Shown here piece by piece: positions 51,511 through 60,345 of a DNA stretch of 64,000 bases. Origin of the DNA: Streptococcus parapneumoniae (GTDB lineage: Bacteria; Bacillota; Bacilli; Lactobacillales; Streptococcaceae); contig NZ_AP026968.1 in the NCBI RefSeq assembly GCF_037076355.1, positions 1,194,501-1,258,500 on the forward strand, read 5' to 3'. Under the pieces are notes generated by a model. That model ran no database searches. It saw nothing but the letters and a program-made list of their open reading frames with translations, and was not told the origin of the DNA. The number at the start of each line of letters is the position of its first letter. Positions within the stretch are counted from its first letter, which is position 1. Made by a program: the position numbers and the translations under genes.

Positions 51511-54156
51511 TTATTGTCCTTGTAATTCACGCACATTTTTATACTGGATATCAGGTTGAGGATTTGAATTAGCAAATTTATATCCCATAAATAGCGCATT
51601 CTGATCACAATAGGTTGATAAAATAATTTGATATTTTTCAATAATACCATGACGTAAAATCTCGATAAATGATAGTACATTCATCGCATCCATATCCTGA
51701 ATAGGGTCATCTATCATTAAGAAATTCAAATTATCAGATAGCTTGAACATCGTATTCAAAGAAAGAGTAAATGCAAGCGAGACAACTGCCAGTTGACCTG
51801 TACTTAATTGATTCATTGCATCATGGTCATTACTAGAATCCGATTTAAACCTAATAATCATCTTCTTAGTAGCGTCGTCCTCACTCGTTTTTCTATAAGT
51901 TAAAAAAATTCCCATTCCCTGTTGATAGTTTTGCAACATTTTTGCAGAATAGATAAAAAATGGAATACGCAGCTGTTTTACAATACTTATTTTAAACTGC
52001 CTCACCTCTTCTTTATATACCATGTTTAATTCTTTCAATCTTACTTCAGTTTTTTCTAATATATCTATCTGATGAGATAAATCTTGGAACCGCTGATTTT
52101 GAACTAAATTATGTTGCTTATTGAGGTAAAGTTTTTTCTGCTCCAGAGCTTCAATACTAGTACTCTCTAACAGTTTAACGTCATTTTGAAAATACATAGG
52201 AAAGATATTCTCAGTATCCATTATCAGATTCTCATTGATTGCATACCTATCATCAATTTGAGAGTTAATATATTGTTTCAATTCAGATAACCTTGTATCA
52301 AGCATAGATTTACTTATTTTTTGATTCGGTATTTGATTCAACTGGTATGTCTCTAATTGTAATTCAGGAAATTCTCTTTTCAATTCTTCAAATCTGTTTG
52401 TAATTTCTTGATTATTAACATCTACTACTAAACGGTAAATGTCATCATCAACTACTAAATTAGATCGGAATTCTTGTAAGTTAAACTGATACTGCCTATT
52501 ATAAACTTCAAATTCCAAACTCCCCAACGGATAAGGTAATATGGCTGTATACAGCTGAATAAAAGTTTTAAATCCATTAATATTTTGAGAATAACGTTCA
52601 TATTTATCATGTAATTCTTGTAATTTAGCTAATAGCCTCTCATCTATGTCGGTAGTAAGGTTGTTTATTTCAGCGGTGATTTTTTGTTTAACTTGCTGAA
52701 TTGAGGAGTCTATTGATAATTGAATTGCTTGCAATTGTTGACTACTCTGAGATGAAATACTAGTTAGGTACGCATTATAATTATCGTAAGATTTCTTTAA
52801 ATCTTCAAATGATTGAAACTGGGAATCACAAAACGGACACTTATTCTCAACAACATGGTGATGTTGACGTAATTCATTAAATCGATTACCTAAATTCTTC
52901 CTAAGTTGCGTTAAATCATTTAAATTTTTATCAACTTGATTTGCTTGACTTCTTAAATCCTGATATCTTTCAAACTGTTGTTTTAGTGATTCAAAATCAC
53001 TTGCTAAACTATCCCCCTGAACATAGCCAAAAGACTGTGCTGTCATCTGATTGGTGTCACTTGACAGATTCCTCAAATATTGATTCAATTGTTCTCTTCT
53101 CTCATTTTCACGAGTAATAGACTCAAATGATTGAACATAATTTTCTAGAAGCGTATATTCAAATAATATCGGATTATTTAATATATACTTCTCCCACAGC
53201 CATTTATTCTCAAATCCATTAATAATTGGAAACAAAATTGAGTAATATAAAACATCCTGACTATTAGTTATTTCTTGTTTTTTATGGTCACGTTCATTAC
53301 GCTTTTTATATTCTGAAACTGAAAAATTCCGCTTAAAATTAATAATGCTCTGAACAGTAGCTTGAAAAGTTGTCAATTGTTCAAGATTCTCACTTGAAAA
53401 TGGAGCTTGTTTGTCAAAGTCAAATTCATGATGAGTAAATAGCCTCTCATACAGAACATCCGCTAGCTTACGCTGAATTAATGTTCTCTGTGTTACTTGC
53501 AGATTATCTAATTTACTATTAATTGCTCGAATTATTTTATCAATTTTCTCTATTTTTTCTTCAATTTCATCAGTTTTTACCAAAAATGATAGACTATCAC
53601 TCCTCTCTTGTTCAGTTTGTTTTAGAAAAAATGTCGTCTCCTCTTGTTGAATATAATTAAATAAATTAAAAATCTTTTCTATCTCATATTTTCCTTTAAC
53701 ACCCAAAAATTCATCAATCGAACTTTGGGTAAGATCAGATAGTCTAATATTATCTATTTCAGTAAAATTAGTATCATCCACCTCGTCTTGTCTTGATAGT
53801 TTAAACTGACTTGTTGACTTAAGAGGGGCAAAAACTTTTTTACTGTTAGGAGAATCATTCACTAAGCTTCTTACAATTACAAGTTGATTACCTTGCTCTT
53901 TCTCTAACCATAACTTTATAACTACTGGATAACCTAGTTCATTTTGAAAGAAAGGTTTATTATATGCAATATTTTCACCAGTTACTTTATTAATACGGGA
54001 AAGGTTACCTGTCAGTCCCAGCTCAATTGCATCAAAAATTGTTGTTTTTCCAAATCCATTTGGTCCTACTAAAAACGTGATATCTTCACTAAAGTCAATA
54101 ACTGTTTTATGCCTAAAATTCTTGAAATTATAAATTAAAATCTTTTTAATCTTCAC
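51511..54156 (-). CDS. Lamassu/ABC-3C SMC-like ATPase (LmuB-like)
   Basis: An 881-aa protein: Walker A VGPNGFGKTTIFDAIELGL near residue 31, long coiled coils, a Rad50-like zinc hook (ENKCPFCDSQFQSFEDLKKS), a second coil, then the signature LSTGQLAVVSLAFTLSLNT and Wal­ker B LNFLMIDDPIQDMDAMNVLS. This is the architecture of the SMC-type ATPase of Lamassu (ABC three-component) defence systems. It probably senses unusual DNA ends or structures and frees the nuclease partner. It is the last gene of the pezAT-led operon. Confidence 0.85.
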   Translation of the reverse strand: MKIKKILIYNFKNFRHKTVIDFSEDITFLVGPNGFGKTTIFDAIELGLTGNLSRINKVTGENIAYNKPFFQNELGYPVVIKLWLEKEQGNQLVIVRSLVNDSPNSKKVFAPLKSTSQFKLSRQDEVDDTNFTEIDNIRLSDLTQSSIDEFLGVKGKYEIEKIFNLFNYIQQEETTFFLKQTEQERSDSLSFLVKTDEIEEKIEKIDKIIRAINSKLDNLQVTQRTLIQRKLADVLYERLFTHHEFDFDKQAPFSSENLEQLTTFQATVQSIINFKRNFSVSEYKKRNERDHKKQEITNSQDVLYYSILFPIINGFENKWLWEKYILNNPILFEYTLLENYVQSFESITRENERREQLNQYLRNLSSDTNQMTAQSFGYVQGDSLASDFESLKQQFERYQDLRSQANQVDKNLNDLTQLRKNLGNRFNELRQHHHVVENKCPFCDSQFQSFEDLKKSYDNYNAYLTSISSQSSQQLQAIQLSIDSSIQQVKQKITAEINNLTTDIDERLLAKLQELHDKYERYSQNINGFKTFIQLYTAILPYPLGSLEFEVYNRQYQFNLQEFRSNLVVDDDIYRLVVDVNNQEITNRFEELKREFPELQLETYQLNQIPNQKISKSMLDTRLSELKQYINSQIDDRYAINENLIMDTENIFPMYFQNDVKLLESTSIEALEQKKLYLNKQHNLVQNQRFQDLSHQIDILEKTEVRLKELNMVYKEEVRQFKISIVKQLRIPFFIYSAKMLQNYQQGMGIFLTYRKTSEDDATKKMIIRFKSDSSNDHDAMNQLSTGQLAVVSLAFTLSLNTMFKLSDNLNFLMIDDPIQDMDAMNVLSFIEILRHGIIEKYQIILSTYCDQNALFMGYKFANSNPQPDIQYKNVRELQGQ

Positions 54157-54160
54157 AAAC

Positions 54161-54628
54161 TCAGTCTCCTAAAATTTGATATAAACTAGCCAATATACTA
54201 TTCGTTTCATCTCCAAGTTGTTCACTAATTTTATTTTCATCAAATAAATCTAAGATTTGATCTACCTGATTTTCCTTATCTATTAAACCTTCGCGTTCAA
54301 TGCGAGTTTTAATTCTATCTTCAATCACTTCGAAGCGATTATCTGAATGAGGAAGAGAAATAAATGGTAACTTGACAATTAATTGCATAGCGATAAAATA
54401 AGCATCATCAAAAAACATATTATTTTCAAATTTGTCAAATAAACTTTCATTTTCAGAACTCTCAGATTGAATATAATTCAGCAAAGATTGAGTACTAGGC
54501 TCTATTTTACTGAGCCCATCTTCAGTATAGAAAATAACATATTTTCTGAAATAATATTCGTCCTCTTCTATTTTCATTGTTATATTTTTAAATCTATTAT
54601 AATCTTCTTCAAGATTATCAACTCTCAC
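54161..54628 (-). CDS. Lamassu/ABC-3C middle component (LmuC-like)
   Basis: A 155-aa, acidic helical protein (MRVDNLEEDYNRFKNITMKI) ending 4 bp before the ATPase gene. Small middle proteins of about this size lie between the effector and the ATPase in ABC-3C systems and bridge the two. Assigned by position and size; no motif of its own. Confidence 0.6.
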   Translation of the reverse strand: MRVDNLEEDYNRFKNITMKIEEDEYYFRKYVIFYTEDGLSKIEPSTQSLLNYIQSESSENESLFDKFENNMFFDDAYFIAMQLIVKLPFISLPHSDNRFEVIEDRIKTRIEREGLIDKENQVDQILDLFDENKISEQLGDETNSILASLYQILGD

Positions 54629-54630
54629 GG

Positions 54631-54873
54631 TTATAAATAAAGAAGTATTTTTTTGATTTTTTGGTTTTGAATTTTTTCAAATTCATAAACTAAGTTATTC
54701 GTTTGCTCACAGGTAAAAAAATTTACATCCTTTTCGATATTTGATCGAAGCATTTCTTTATCATATTCTTGAATCAAAAAAAATTCATTGCTATTTTCCC
54801 AAAATTCAATTACCTTACCGTATGATCTATAACCATGGTTTTCTATAACTTGCTTTATGAAATTATTCATCAC
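54631..54873 (-). CDS. second small middle-component protein
   Basis: An 80-aa protein (MMNNFIKQVIENHGYRSYGK), overlapping the nuclease gene by 11 bp and ending 2 bp before the 155-aa gene. It carries a short N-terminal domain with FWENSNEFFLIQEYDKEM. It is an extra subunit beyond the usual three Lamassu genes. Function unknown. Confidence 0.6.
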   Translation of the reverse strand: MMNNFIKQVIENHGYRSYGKVIEFWENSNEFFLIQEYDKEMLRSNIEKDVNFFTCEQTNNLVYEFEKIQNQKIKKILLYL

Positions 54874-56158
54874 TGTCTTGATCCTCCTTCAATTTTCGAA
54901 CAGTATTTTCATAATCGATATATTCCAAATTGGATGAAAATATATTGTCCTTCACCTCTCCTACAAAACCAGACTCCAATTTTTCCTTCCCTTCTTCATG
55001 AATAGGGTGCTCTTCAAAAAATTTTCTACCATCAATATTCATATTGATTAAATAATCTGTATCAAAAATAGTTCTTATAAGTCTAAGTCCTATATTTTGC
55101 ATAATACTATCTTTTACTTCCCCAGCAGCCGCTTTTGGTGCATTGATCAAACTTAATCTAAATGACTCCTGATTAGTTTGATAATGCAAATTATCTAATA
55201 TGAATTTTTCTTCTTTACACCATTTTAAAAAATTATAAAAAATATATTTAATGCTATATCTATCAACTAAATTATCCAGATTGTTAATTTTTTTTAGATC
55301 TAAAATTTTCCCATCTGGATGTAAGTCAATTAATAGATTTTCAAAATCGTCTTCGGCTAAGTTTAGAATTTCATTTATAACTGTATTATCAGCATCATTA
55401 TCCAAATTTTCATTCCAATAAAGTGCAAAGAGATTTTTCGCTCTTCTAATAGACCGCCTTTGACGCTTTTCTGTTGAAGTTATTATTTTATTTAGCTCTT
55501 GAAAATATATAACAGGATAAACGCCTTTTCCTGCATTATGTGCCTTACTAATTCGTCTGGAAACCAATTCATTAATTTCTAATAATGTCTCCTCTATGTG
55601 ATCCTCATCATTACTTAAAGTAATATTTGAATGTTTCAATATTTCTTTAATATCTGCAATACAAAAATCATCAATTGGAGAGATTCTACCACCAACTAAA
55701 TTGCAATATTTTTCACCATCCGGATAAGTATATAATTGAACTTTACTCTTATTAGGGACATACTTAGCACCACTGTAACTCTTTTTAAAAGTGCTCTTAT
55801 CCATGTCCCAACCATTAACTTCACAGATCACGTGTAAATATCTATCTTGATTTGTTGTCCCCAAAATTTGGTATCCTGTGCGGCAATTTTCAGAATTTAT
55901 AGTTCTAACATTTGCATAATCGTTTGGATATTTTCCGTCTTTCTTTGCTTTTACCTGATGCCTTGATACGACAGCTGTCGAGTAACAAATATCAACATCT
56001 TCTCCACCATTTTTTTCGAATATTAATTTATATTTTGAATAATCCTCTCTAGCATCAGTTAACTTTTTAAGTTCTCGAATAGCTAAAAAAATCCCTACTT
56101 TTCCTTGATGATTATAACCACTCCAACTAGATACTGCATTTCTTCTATCTACTTTCAT
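54863..56158 (-). CDS. Lamassu/ABC-3C effector with nuclease-like N-terminus (LmuA-like)
   Basis: A 431-aa protein. The N-terminal domain begins SSWSGYNHQGKVGIFLAIRE and has EKNGGEDVDI and VSRHQVKAKKDG, the D...QxK pattern of DUF4297/Cap4-type PD-(D/E)XK nucleases. The C-terminal half (GKGVYPVIYFQELNKIITST onward, ending in an acidic tail) matches the ABC-3C C-terminal region by position. It probably degrades DNA once released by the ATPase. Its ATG lies inside the last codons of pezT. Confidence 0.75.
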   Translation of the reverse strand: MKVDRRNAVSSWSGYNHQGKVGIFLAIRELKKLTDAREDYSKYKLIFEKNGGEDVDICYSTAVVSRHQVKAKKDGKYPNDYANVRTINSENCRTGYQILGTTNQDRYLHVICEVNGWDMDKSTFKKSYSGAKYVPNKSKVQLYTYPDGEKYCNLVGGRISPIDDFCIADIKEILKHSNITLSNDEDHIEETLLEINELVSRRISKAHNAGKGVYPVIYFQELNKIITSTEKRQRRSIRRAKNLFALYWNENLDNDADNTVINEILNLAEDDFENLLIDLHPDGKILDLKKINNLDNLVDRYSIKYIFYNFLKWCKEEKFILDNLHYQTNQESFRLSLINAPKAAAGEVKDSIMQNIGLRLIRTIFDTDYLINMNIDGRKFFEEHPIHEEGKEKLESGFVGEVKDNIFSSNLEYIDYENTVRKLKEDQDSDE

Positions 56159-56927
56159 TATTCACCCCATTTTCAATCAACTCCCTCAGTTGTTCTTTCC
56201 CCACCTTCAGCATCTCCTTCTCAACCTTACTCCATTTCCCAAAGAGGCAGTTTTGAAGAGCTTCTGCTGCGGTACCTTTGTCCGATTCAGAATCGTAGAT
56301 ACAAGTCCTATCTCTTTGGTAAATTTGGATACGGTCAAAGAGTTGTTCACCTTCTAACTCTCGTAGGTTATCAACCAAATGCCCTACAATACCATCATGA
56401 TATTCTTTAGGGGTTGCTCTAGCCTGATTGGGATCTATGGCATAAAGTTCTTCATAACGAATCAAGGTGCTGAGATAAGAAAGATCTGGTTTGATGCCAA
56501 TTACAGCTAAAGAAACTTGGTAACTTTTAGAAGTTAATAATTGAGCAGTCTGACGAGGAACTTGAGTGGTACGCAAAGTCCCTTCAATTAACAAATGGTA
56601 GCCTTGAGTGCTGAGTTCGTCAACCAGATGCTCTACCATTTTTCCTGCAAATCCCTTGGTATAGTCCACGCTGTCTTTACCATACTTTTCTTGCAAGGCT
56701 AAGTAATTGGGATGCTGAGAACGATAGCTGTAACCATCGATGATAATGATATTGCCTTGAAATTTCTTTTGCTTAATACGATGAGTAGTCGTCTTACCTG
56801 CTCCGCTTTGCCCACCAAGTAAAATGGCTTTCGGTTGATACGGAATCGTCTTGCCACGAGTTAGGGCCCGAATAGTTCGCTGCAAAGCCTTCTGAAATTC
56901 AACCTCACTAAATTCTTCCAATCTCAT
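56145..56927 (-). CDS. pezT: PezT zeta-type toxin with Asp66 to Tyr change
   Basis: From MRLEEFSEVEFQKALQRTIR (56927) the protein is 260 aa. Walker A LLGGQSGAGKTTTHRIKQ gives Lys45, as in PezT. The active site normally reads IDGDSFRSQHP with Asp66 as catalytic base; here it reads IDGYSYRSQHP. GGT TAC AGC is clear in the DNA, one base from GAC. Active PezT phosphorylates UDP-amino sugars and stops wall synthesis; this one is probably dead. The last residues run into the next gene. Confidence 0.9.
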   Translation of the reverse strand: MRLEEFSEVEFQKALQRTIRALTRGKTIPYQPKAILLGGQSGAGKTTTHRIKQKKFQGNIIIIDGYSYRSQHPNYLALQEKYGKDSVDYTKGFAGKMVEHLVDELSTQGYHLLIEGTLRTTQVPRQTAQLLTSKSYQVSLAVIGIKPDLSYLSTLIRYEELYAIDPNQARATPKEYHDGIVGHLVDNLRELEGEQLFDRIQIYQRDRTCIYDSESDKGTAAEALQNCLFGKWSKVEKEMLKVGKEQLRELIENGVNNESR

Positions 56928-57403
56928 TAAGTCACCATCCAATAATGTACCATGTCTAGCATCCGCTCGATACCGTCTAAATAGCCATTATAACGCTCGA
57001 TCTCATTGAAAGTATCGACAAGGTAAATTTTCGTATTGATCAATTCAGCCAAATCATCACTCATCAAAATCCAAGGATTGGTTTCATCATCAAAAGCAAT
57101 ATCTTGACTATCCTGGTATCTATAAAGCTTTGATAAAATGGCTGCTCCACGTTCTTTTATCACTTCTACTTTTAAAGTCAGATGATAATCTTCAACAGGT
57201 GTTAACATCTTGTCCTCCCCTACAATATCGACATAAGAAACATTAAATTTTTGACAAATACGGTCGATGAGTTCTGTTGAAACTGTACTAGATCCATTTT
57301 CATAACGACTTAGGCTATTGCGTGAAATCCCAACCATTTTCGCAAATTCTGGCTGTGTTAAATCGTGTATTTGGCGTAGTGATTTGATATTGTCTCCAAT
57401 CAT
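56927..57403 (-). CDS. pezA: PezA epsilon-type antitoxin/repressor
   Basis: A 158-aa protein from MIGDNIKSLRQIHDLTQPEF. The N-terminal XRE domain (FAKMVGISRNSLSRYENGSS) binds the operator; the C-terminal half (NPWILMSDDLAELINTKIYL, NEIERYNGYLDGIERMLDMV) wraps the PezT ATP site. TAATG joins it to pezT. An upstream start at 57433 would overlap the promoter -10, so it is rejected. Confidence 0.95.
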   Translation of the reverse strand: MIGDNIKSLRQIHDLTQPEFAKMVGISRNSLSRYENGSSTVSTELIDRICQKFNVSYVDIVGEDKMLTPVEDYHLTLKVEVIKERGAAILSKLYRYQDSQDIAFDDETNPWILMSDDLAELINTKIYLVDTFNEIERYNGYLDGIERMLDMVHYWMVT

Positions 57404-57431
57404 AGATAAAGACCTCCTCATATTTGCTTTC

Positions 57432-57437
57432 ATTATA
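57432..57437 (-). promoter_or_regulatory. pezA -10 box
   Basis: TATAAT on the minus strand (TGGTATAATG), 28 bp before the pezA start. The operator palindrome lies 13 bp upstream and would cover the -35 region. Confidence 0.65.
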
Positions 57438-57450
57438 CCATAAAAAACGA

Positions 57451-57476
57451 ATAATGCACCAAATATGGTGCGTTAT
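57451..57476. promoter_or_regulatory. PezA operator palindrome
   Basis: Arms GCACCA and TGGTGC flanked by ATAAT/GTTAT form a 26-bp inverted repeat with centre AATA. It lies upstream of the pezA -10, as in the autoregulated pezAT promoter, so PezA would control the entire downstream operon including the defence genes. Confidence 0.7.
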
Positions 57477-57763
57477 CCGTTTTTAGGCTTCTTCGATTGC
57501 TTAAACTGCTCTATTCGCTTCTCCAACTGCTCAGTATTCAGTTTATTTTTAGCTTCCTGGGTTGACCTATCAAGACTTTGTTCCTTAGTGGTTAAAATGT
57601 TCCGAGATATTTCTACTCTCTCACTAGACTTGAAACTTGGATCAAAGACCACATCTAAGAGTTGTTCTACTTTGGTTAGCTCAGTATCTGACATCTCTGA
57701 TAGTCGATGAATCAGTCGTTTAAATTGATCCTGATTCTGTGTTTTCTTTTGAAAAAAATTCAT
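57473..57763 (-). CDS. Tn5252-type hypothetical protein
   Basis: A 96-aa protein from MNFFQKKTQNQDQFKRLIHR, chosen because the upstream extension looks unstructured. Its middle (LSEMSDTELTKVEQLLDVVF) and charged helical end fit a small conserved Tn5252-like protein. Function unknown. Confidence 0.65.
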   Translation of the reverse strand: MNFFQKKTQNQDQFKRLIHRLSEMSDTELTKVEQLLDVVFDPSFKSSERVEISRNILTTKEQSLDRSTQEAKNKLNTEQLEKRIEQFKQSKKPKNG

Positions 57764-57812
57764 TATCTTCTCCTTAAATTGTAAAAAGGTAGCCTGCATA
57801 GGACTACCTGAC

Positions 57813-58202
57813 TTATAAATCATCAATGGCTACTGAAATAGCCTGCAACTTTTTATTTTGGATTTTCTTTTCATCAATCAATTGATGAAGTTCTTCAATT
57901 TGCTTCTGACAGGCGGAAATATCCTTGTTGTTTTGTTCAATGGTATCTGCCAAGTGTTGTTTATAGTCACTTGTGATATTTACTTTCTTCGGCTGAGTTT
58001 GTTTAACTTTTGATTCAGGCGTTTGGGCATCTTTAGATTCTGACTCTTTTTGTTTATGTTCAAAAGCAGCTACATAATCTACTTCTTCAATTGGTTTATC
58101 ATCCTGTTTATGGAAAAGTGCTGCAATTTTTGCTCGTTCTTCATGGGACGATGTTGATTTCACATCATCTAGTGGCTGATCAAAATTCCATGTTTTACTC
58201 AT
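57813..58202 (-). CDS. Tn5252-type coiled-coil protein
   Basis: A 129-aa acidic/basic protein (MSKTWNFDQPLDDVKSTSSH) with a C-terminal coiled coil (NNKDISACQKQIEELHQLID). It overlaps the upstream gene by 4 bp. Found in Tn5252-like elements; role unknown. Confidence 0.65.
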   Translation of the reverse strand: MSKTWNFDQPLDDVKSTSSHEERAKIAALFHKQDDKPIEEVDYVAAFEHKQKESESKDAQTPESKVKQTQPKKVNITSDYKQHLADTIEQNNKDISACQKQIEELHQLIDEKKIQNKKLQAISVAIDDL

Positions 58203-58426
58203 TCTGTATCCTCATTTCTATAATTGGGTTGTAGTGGGGTTTCTTTACCAAAGGTTTGCTCTAGTGCTTCATAAAATGACAACTGACTAGATTGTTGCCG
58301 TTTGATAAAGGTACTATACATAGCTGTTTGTAGTTGGTCACGATAGTTTTCCAATTTCTCAGTCTCACGTGAGACCTTTTCTTCTTGTCTAGCTACTTTT
58401 TCAGCCAGACGTTCAATCACACTCAT
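58199..58426 (-). CDS. DUF5965-like small protein
   Basis: A 75-aa protein with an N-terminal coiled coil (LAEKVARQEEKVSRETEKLE) and LSFYEALEQTFGKE near the end. Typical small gene after the TOPRIM gene in Tn5252-like elements. Confidence 0.7.
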   Translation of the reverse strand: MSVIERLAEKVARQEEKVSRETEKLENYRDQLQTAMYSTFIKRQQSSQLSFYEALEQTFGKETPLQPNYRNEDTE

Positions 58427-58479
58427 AGGGTGTCCTACTTGTCTCTTTCTAGATTATGATAGCGGACTTGATTTTGTTA

Positions 58480-59556
58480 TCACAATTCCAAAGTGTGCTC
58501 TCGTTTAGGTGGAGGATGATTCTTAATGACTTGTGCTTGAGCTGTTTGGATAAAATCACTTAAAGATTTTTCCTTCTGTTGTTTCACAATATCATTCCAA
58601 TCTGACTTTGTTTTAAGTCCCTGTAATGGTGGTAAATCCTGAGAAATAGGAAATCCTTTATCTGACAGTTTCTGACAAAATTCTCTTCCTGCTTCATCGT
58701 TATCAACAGCCAATGTTAACACGTTTGAATGGGTTTGGAAAAAGGTTGTCGTCTCTTGGATTGCTTGAAGATAATGGCTAAGTCTGCTAGGTTTTACTGT
58801 ATCTAGAAATGCCAATTTCCCTTGTTCCTCTGCCGCTAGCCGCAAGATCTGATAAGCAATTACGGAAAGTTTTAACCCCTCCATTGAAACAAGGCGAACA
58901 TCCGGTAATTGCTTTTGATGAAGCTGATAATAATTCATCATATCAATAACCGATTCGCAAAAAATGAGTCGCTTGGGATTGCCAATATCAAGACTAATAC
59001 CTACGTGGCCATGAGAGCTTTTCATGATTTTCTTCAAATAACCCCGTTTGTGTCTTTCTTCATCTTTGACAATGCCTTGAAGTCTTGCTGCCTGTAAGCT
59101 TCCATTATGGTCATAACTTTTAAAAACCAATACAGGCTCCGATTGATGAGTAGCTTGTGCAAGTAATCCCTTTATACCAAAGGCATTAATCTTCTTATCA
59201 ATTAGACCACGGACATCATTCAAGTAGGTCCGTGCTTGTCGAAAGGGTTCTTCAAGCAAATAATACTGAAACGGTTTAGAGAACTCTTCTATCACTTTAG
59301 CTTGTTCAAAATTTCCAGTTTCAAGATAAGACACAGCCTCTTTGAAAGTAACATCTGCCACTAACTGAACAAAGTCAATCACATCTCCTTGTATATCTCT
59401 TGAAAACCACTTGAAAGTATTGGTATCGGCAAAAATCCGAAAGGAATCATGTTCTGGGTGTTCATAAATTTGTCCTGATAAACGTCTGAAGGAATAACCC
59501 AGACTTACCGCCACATCTAAAATAGACTTTTGTTTAACTGCTTTAATTCGTGTCAT
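58480..59556 (-). CDS. TOPRIM/DUF3991 primase-like protein
   Basis: A 358-aa protein. The N-terminal zinc-binding-like/DUF3991 part (SILDVAVSLGYSFRRLSGQI, WFSRDIQGDVIDFVQLV) precedes a TOPRIM domain with KRLIFCESVIDMMNYYQL and VLTLAVDNDEAGREFCQKL (the DxD-like acidic pair). It resembles the relaxase-associated primases of Tn5252-like elements, which may prime the entering strand. It appears intact. Confidence 0.88.
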   Translation of the reverse strand: MTRIKAVKQKSILDVAVSLGYSFRRLSGQIYEHPEHDSFRIFADTNTFKWFSRDIQGDVIDFVQLVADVTFKEAVSYLETGNFEQAKVIEEFSKPFQYYLLEEPFRQARTYLNDVRGLIDKKINAFGIKGLLAQATHQSEPVLVFKSYDHNGSLQAARLQGIVKDEERHKRGYLKKIMKSSHGHVGISLDIGNPKRLIFCESVIDMMNYYQLHQKQLPDVRLVSMEGLKLSVIAYQILRLAAEEQGKLAFLDTVKPSRLSHYLQAIQETTTFFQTHSNVLTLAVDNDEAGREFCQKLSDKGFPISQDLPPLQGLKTKSDWNDIVKQQKEKSLSDFIQTAQAQVIKNHPPPKREHTLEL

Positions 59557-60217
59557 CTAATCTTCCTATCAAAAAAAGCAGAAGAATGTCTCCTGCTAGT
59601 TGTTCCTTGGATCGTTGGTATGCTGGAATTAGCAACATTTGCGCCTTCTTTCATGTCCTCTAGTTTCCCATTCCAAATGCTCAACTGATTAAGAAGAAGC
59701 TTGTCAGAAACTTTGGAGTAGGATAACATAACCGTCTTGGTTTCTGTCTGAGTGGTTCACTGTTGTTGCTTACTCAAGTCAGACACATAGGTCTCTTGAT
59801 AGGTAACTTCCGCAAGTGCAACATTACGTTCTTTATTGACATAAATACTAGCTGATTCAAATCGGTAGTCAAGCATATAATCTTTATAAACTCGATTGAT
59901 CGCTTTATTCTGATTTGCTTCCTCTTCTGAAAATGCCGAATCCTTCATGTAGGGCTTGATACGAGCGTTATTTTCACCCAACTGAACTTTGTATAATATT
60001 GAGTGAGAAATTCTTTGACAAGTTCATCTAATAATAATATCGCTCTTTCTTCCTGCTTTTCTTTTGACACAAGTTTATTTGCTTCTGCTCGGATTTGGTT
60101 CTCAGTTTGCTTTGAAACAGATTGTGAGCCAATCGTATAGCCAATCATAACCATAAAACTTACTGCGATTAAACCTCCTACTCCAATTAGAAATCGAGCC
60201 TTTACTTTATTCAACAT
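59553..60217 (-). pseudogene. TrbC/TraE-like Tn5252 membrane protein, broken twice
   Basis: The N-terminus (MLNKVKARFLIGVGGLIAVS) has one membrane helix and continues to YYTKFSWVK, where a frameshift occurs; the right frame goes on as GENNARIKPYMKDSAFSEEE through VALAEVTYQETYVSDLSKQQ, then TGA at 59757 and TTQTETKTVMLSYSKVSDKL to 59553. One frameshift and one stop break it. It looks like an external conjugation protein. Confidence 0.75.
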
Positions 60218-60345
60218 GACTTACTCCTTTATTAGTGATAACCACATCATATCAAGATTAGCTTGGAAATTTTATCACAAGAAAAAGGACTACCAATTGG
60301 TAATCCAATAACTGTTATTAAGAAGCTTCTATTTTATAATGTCAA

